From the NCBI GenBank assembly GCA_022571985.1, contig JACZWU010000001.1:62001-126000 (forward strand): a stretch of 64,000 nucleotides of DNA, given 5' to 3'. Each line of letters opens with the position of its first letter. Position 1 is the stretch's first letter. Below, piece after piece: positions 59,778 to 64,000 of this stretch. The notes below the pieces were generated by a model, which was not told the DNA's origin, did not search any database, and saw only the letters and a program-made list of their open reading frames with translations. This DNA is from Candidatus Zixiibacteriota bacterium (lineage in GTDB: Bacteria > Zixibacteria > MSB-5A5 > GN15 > FEB-12). A program made the position numbers and the translations under genes.

Positions 59778-62330
59778 GTGCGCTCAAATTACACGAAATA
59801 TATTTTGGCAATTCTGACTATTTTAACAATAACTGTTTATGCTCTTCCTCCGTCTGAAATTGAAAATGAATCTAAAGCAACTGATGCCCAAAAAATACGA
59901 GATACTGATACTTGGATAGATGCCAATCATGTCCTCATGTTTGTTACCAATAAAGGATCGTTTGCCTATGACCAGCCAGGGATTCTTGGGAAAAACGATG
60001 GTTTCTATTATCCTTATTTCGATGCAAATTTCATTCTAACTGGGCCAGAGAATCGAACGGTGGTCTTTGCGGCAGGAATCTGGATAGCAGGGATTGATTC
60101 AATGACTGGTGATACTTTCGTGACTGTGGCCGAATATTCGGACGATTACTTTCCCGGACCAATGAGCGGTGGCACATTTATAACCGGTGCAGATACTGAC
60201 CCAGTTTACCGGGTTTACAAGATTTATAGCGACAGCCAATCATTAAATCCAAACCTGGATTATTCGCAATGGCCAGTATCTCAGGGTGCTCCTCTTGATA
60301 CTTCAGGGAACCCCCTATTATTGGGTGAACAAACACTCTGGACAGTATTTAACGACGCCAATAGTGCAACCCATACTAATGATGCAAGTACATCTTTGGG
60401 CCTCGGCATAGAGATACAGCATACTTTATGGGCTAGTAATGATTTCGGTTCTGATACACTACCTTATCCGATCGGAATACCAGTACAGCAACGAGGAACA
60501 TCTGAACTTGTTGTGCAAATTGAAATAGTTGACCGTTCTTTACTTACTAACTTTGATTATGCAGTCATAACCGGGCAAGATTCGATTCTTGGACCTGTAT
60601 GGCATTTGCTAAGATTGACCACTGGAGACACCCTTCTTGCAAACCAGACAACGTTTAGAAATGAGAATTCAACAGTGACAGACGGTTTTCTGGCGTTAGT
60701 CTCATATGCGAATTTTCCTATTGAAGCATTTGAAGCTGTTGCTAATGGAAACGGTCCCCTTATCCCTCCTTCGGGTGCTGCTCTTAACTTTCAGAACTTT
60801 CCATCAATCGATAATCCGGATGATGCACAGCAGGTGGGCGCTGGTCATTGGGCAATTCACACAGGTGATACACAACCAGTCGGTTCAAGGGGCAGCTTTG
60901 CATCTTTTCTCAGTCGTGTATTTCGAATTCAGAACAACTACGGAGCGAATCTCGGCAGAAACGATCTTGAATGGCGGTTCACAGGTTCCAACAGTAATCC
61001 TGGCATTGGCGGCGGCTATGCTTGGGAACCCTTTGACCAAGGGCTCGCCATTTGGGTGCCATTTGAACTATGGAACATCGGAAGAAGTACTCCGGATGAT
61101 CCCAGTGACGATGTAAGGCTAATTCCCTGGATGATTGACAATTCCCGGAGCGGAACATTTAATCTTGAATCGTGGGGTGATCCTGCAACGGCGCCGCGGG
61201 GATTCGTAGTCGGTGATCCTGCCACAGAACACTCAGCTTCTGGTCGTTTCAATGATCCCTTTACTGACTGGGTCTATTGGTATATGCCTCTAAATACATC
61301 TCCGGGAGACGCCGGTTATCAGGAATTTGAGGATTCAATTCTAAATGACGCTGTTAATTATTCAGGCCCCGGTACAGAATTGATGGCTCGCACTGTCCTG
61401 ATTAATTGGAATGGTGGTGAGCAGCCGCCATTCAACCAGGATTTACCTGAACTGGGGACTGTTTTCAGAATCAGAATGATCGATACGATCCCAGTAGATA
61501 CTTTTGATTTCACGGCGACTCCCCCGCCGACTATCTTAATAGGCACCGAGTCTGTCTCCATATATTCCAAATATAAACTGATAAACAAGAGTAATAAATA
61601 CTACAAAGATTTCTTCATAAGTCTCTGGTTTGACCCGGATCTCGGTAATGCCGGAGACGATTTTGTTGGCTGTGATACACTGAATGACATCTTTTTTTGT
61701 TATAATGATGGTCAAGATAATGATTATGGTTCTGCTCCGCCTGCCTTCGGAGTAAAACTGGTAAGCGGCCCCCCATTCTATTCGTTTATAAAATATTTGA
61801 ACGGAGCTGATCCTCAAAGCTTTCGATGGACATATCAATATATGAATGGGCTTGATGCTGCGTCTGGGGGTACTCCACTGGCAAACGGAACAAGGTTTAT
61901 GCATCCCGGTGACCCGGTAACCTCTACTGGCGATTTAGATTTTAATTCTTCAGACAGAAGAATGATAGGTACATTTGGTCCAATTGACTTTGCTCCTAAT
62001 GATACGCAACAGATCATTGTAAAACTGGCGGTGGGCCAAGGGGACAATCAGTTAACTTCAATTACTCATTTAAGAGAAGTATTGAACAATGTCATGATTC
62101 CGGGCGAAATCTGTTGTACTGGCAATCGTGGTGATGTGAACATGGACGGCTTTGATGCTAATATCCTAGATCTAACTTATCTTGTTGATTATATTTTTAG
62201 AGGCGGCCCTGCACCGTCGTGCCCGGCAGAAGCAGATGTCAACTTTGATGAAAGCCCCCCTAATATCTTAGATCTCACTTATCTGGTAGATTTCAATTTC
62301 AGAGGCGGCCAACCGCCTGATCCGTGCTAA
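59778..62330 (+). CDS. Dockerin-terminated secreted protein, tandem paralogue 4 (GTG start)
   Basis: Same architecture; divergent dockerin GDVNMDGFDANILDLTYLVDYIFRGGP..NFRGGQPPDPC. Confidence 0.85.
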   Translation: MRSNYTKYILAILTILTITVYALPPSEIENESKATDAQKIRDTDTWIDANHVLMFVTNKGSFAYDQPGILGKNDGFYYPYFDANFILTGPENRTVVFAAGIWIAGIDSMTGDTFVTVAEYSDDYFPGPMSGGTFITGADTDPVYRVYKIYSDSQSLNPNLDYSQWPVSQGAPLDTSGNPLLLGEQTLWTVFNDANSATHTNDASTSLGLGIEIQHTLWASNDFGSDTLPYPIGIPVQQRGTSELVVQIEIVDRSLLTNFDYAVITGQDSILGPVWHLLRLTTGDTLLANQTTFRNENSTVTDGFLALVSYANFPIEAFEAVANGNGPLIPPSGAALNFQNFPSIDNPDDAQQVGAGHWAIHTGDTQPVGSRGSFASFLSRVFRIQNNYGANLGRNDLEWRFTGSNSNPGIGGGYAWEPFDQGLAIWVPFELWNIGRSTPDDPSDDVRLIPWMIDNSRSGTFNLESWGDPATAPRGFVVGDPATEHSASGRFNDPFTDWVYWYMPLNTSPGDAGYQEFEDSILNDAVNYSGPGTELMARTVLINWNGGEQPPFNQDLPELGTVFRIRMIDTIPVDTFDFTATPPPTILIGTESVSIYSKYKLINKSNKYYKDFFISLWFDPDLGNAGDDFVGCDTLNDIFFCYNDGQDNDYGSAPPAFGVKLVSGPPFYSFIKYLNGADPQSFRWTYQYMNGLDAASGGTPLANGTRFMHPGDPVTSTGDLDFNSSDRRMIGTFGPIDFAPNDTQQIIVKLAVGQGDNQLTSITHLREVLNNVMIPGEICCTGNRGDVNMDGFDANILDLTYLVDYIFRGGPAPSCPAEADVNFDESPPNILDLTYLVDFNFRGGQPPDPC

Positions 62331-62382
62331 AATAGCATTGAATCCACTATGTTAAATGCGATTCCACAAGAAAGTTGCTAAC

Positions 62383-62964
62383 TCATTCAAATCGTCTTAC
62401 AATCAACCTGCTTTTAGATGGTCTGGCTACAACTTTAAATCCCGCTTTCTTAAACGATGACGCCAGCCCGGTAAACACGAACGGGTCGGCCCATTTCTTT
62501 TTGCCCGTATCGTAAGGATAGCCCTCGACTATTACGGCTCCTTTTGAAAAGGCATAATCAGCGGCGGCTTCTACGACTTGGGAAGAAAGCCCGGCATTAC
62601 GAAAAGATTTAGAAACAAACAGACACAGAATCGACCAGACCAGTTTATCATCGATTGGTTTGAGTGTTCTCGACCGTTCTAACTTGGAGAAATCTTCTCG
62701 CGGCCCTACACAACACCAGGCAACAGGTTCTTTTTCAAAATAGCCGATAATTCCGGGAGGCTTGCCGGATTTAATCAGCTTTTTCATAGCCAGCTTGTTC
62801 CCTGTTCCCTTATGCTTATCATATTCGGATTGTTTTAAGCGCCAATGCATGCACCAACAGCCGCCACAGGCGCCGTTTTTGCCAAAAAGCGATTCAAAAT
62901 CTTTCCAGCGTCTGGCTGTGACCGGGTAAAATGTCAGATCAATCTGAGAATTTTGTGAAGACAT
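62383..62964 (-). CDS. GNAT-family N-acetyltransferase
   Basis: CMHWRLKQSEYDKHKGTGN..., GIIGYFEKEPVAWCCVGPRE, ILCLFVSKSFRNAGLSSQVVEAAADYA. Confidence 0.85.
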   Translation of the reverse strand: MSSQNSQIDLTFYPVTARRWKDFESLFGKNGACGGCWCMHWRLKQSEYDKHKGTGNKLAMKKLIKSGKPPGIIGYFEKEPVAWCCVGPREDFSKLERSRTLKPIDDKLVWSILCLFVSKSFRNAGLSSQVVEAAADYAFSKGAVIVEGYPYDTGKKKWADPFVFTGLASSFKKAGFKVVARPSKSRLIVRRFE

Positions 62965-63293
62965 GACAGAAATCTAATCCTTCAGTCGCTTAGACTCAAT
63001 CACAATTTAAGAGAATTTGAATCTTTGTAACAAAAAACACTAATTCTGACCTATTATTGATACTTCCCTACGAATTTTGTGGGCAATCCAATCAATGTCT
63101 GTCCTAACGGCTATTAAGGGGTTCAGTTTCATTTATGAGTATTTTAATAATAACAATCATGAAAGAGCATATTGTTGATTGACAAATATCTACAAGTTCA
63201 TATATTTAAATAACTCATAATTGAGGAATCTCATGAGCTCTTCACATAATTACTTACCGCCAACAAGTTGGTTACCAATAACGGTCTCAATTG

Positions 63294-64000
63294 ATGTACA
63301 CTTTTAGAAACTCTGAGTTTAAGACCAGGTATATTGTCTTGCTTTTTGCTGGCATATTGAGCACTTGGACTATTTCTTCAAGTTCTAAGGCCAATGATAA
63401 TTCTCCCTACTTTTCCGGCGAACTTATCATTCAGCTGTTTGATGATTCCCAGCCAGAACTGCTGTCAAAAGATTTTCAGACACTTAATCTTGTACCCAAA
63501 AAACTGCTTTCTAAAAGGCTCAATATTTGGCTTTATGAATATGACACCCTGGTTGCAAAATCGACAGGAGACGAAGCTCTGCTTGCTTCTGTTTCTAAGC
63601 ACAACGAAGTAGCAATCGCACAGTTTAATCATAAAGTATCTCTTCGTTCTACTTTTCCTGATGATACAAATTTCGGACTTCAATGGGGGCTCCATAACAC
63701 TGCCCAGTCAGGAGGACTTGCTGACGCAGATATTGATGCATCCGAGGCATGGGATATTTTCACAGGTGACACAACTGTCTTAGGTGACGAAATTGTAATC
63801 GCTGTAATAGATAATGGCTTTCAGCTGGACCACCCCGACCTTAATTTTTGGAAAAACACTCTTGAGATTCCTAATAACGGCATAGATGACGACAACAACG
63901 GCTACGTAGATGATTATGATGGCTGGAACGCTTACGAGAGTAACGGTGCAATTCGTATTAGAAATCATGGTACACACGTTAGCGGTATATGTGCAGCCAG
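63294..64000 (+). CDS. S8 subtilisin-like peptidase, N-terminal part (runs off the window end)
   Basis: Not in the ORF track because no stop falls in the window. ATG at 63294; MYTFRNSEFKTRYIVLLFAGILSTWTISSSSKA signal; FGLQWGLHNT, VIDNGFQLDHPDL (Asp), NHGTHVSGICAA (His). Confidence 0.9.
   Translation, partial: MYTFRNSEFKTRYIVLLFAGILSTWTISSSSKANDNSPYFSGELIIQLFDDSQPELLSKDFQTLNLVPKKLLSKRLNIWLYEYDTLVAKSTGDEALLASVSKHNEVAIAQFNHKVSLRSTFPDDTNFGLQWGLHNTAQSGGLADADIDASEAWDIFTGDTTVLGDEIVIAVIDNGFQLDHPDLNFWKNTLEIPNNGIDDDNNGYVDDYDGWNAYESNGAIRIRNHGTHVSGICAA

Overview
A 64 kb bacterial chromosomal segment. It is probably from a Zixibacteria-like candidate phylum; this is inference from the many proteins ending in a double dockerin-like repeat and from FlgD-like/T9SS-type C-termini, not a database result. 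Most of it is ordinary: DUF1326/DUF2182 pair, S8 peptidases, arginase-family enzyme, SodC, CPA-type antiporter, sugar ABC permeases, OmpA lipoprotein, tyrS, PBP1A, tRNA-Leu, ctaA, queF/queE/queC, an ECF sigma/anti-sigma pair, and a kinase/NTT-HEAT/cNMP/response-regulator operon. The accessory part is about 23.8-38.1 kb, downstream of a tRNA-Leu(CAA) gene. Copies of the tRNA 3' end recur there at 31.88 kb and, more weakly, at 35.43 kb. Two minus-strand genes in this part are each interrupted by one in-frame TGA and nothing else. One is an OsmC-family gene (25609-26037) whose TGA replaces the catalytic Cys and is followed at the right distance by a perfect SECIS-like hairpin. The other is a TSUP (TauE/SafE) gene (28751-29596). 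I read the OsmC gene as a strong selenoprotein candidate that the ORF track truncates; the TSUP gene is weaker. Other points of interest: a 124 bp duplicated ctaA 3' end flanking a dockerin pseudogene, a degenerate tRNA-Asn-like sequence, a four-gene membrane cassette of unknown function, and a mosaic array of four tandem dockerin-terminated paralogues, one of them frameshifted.
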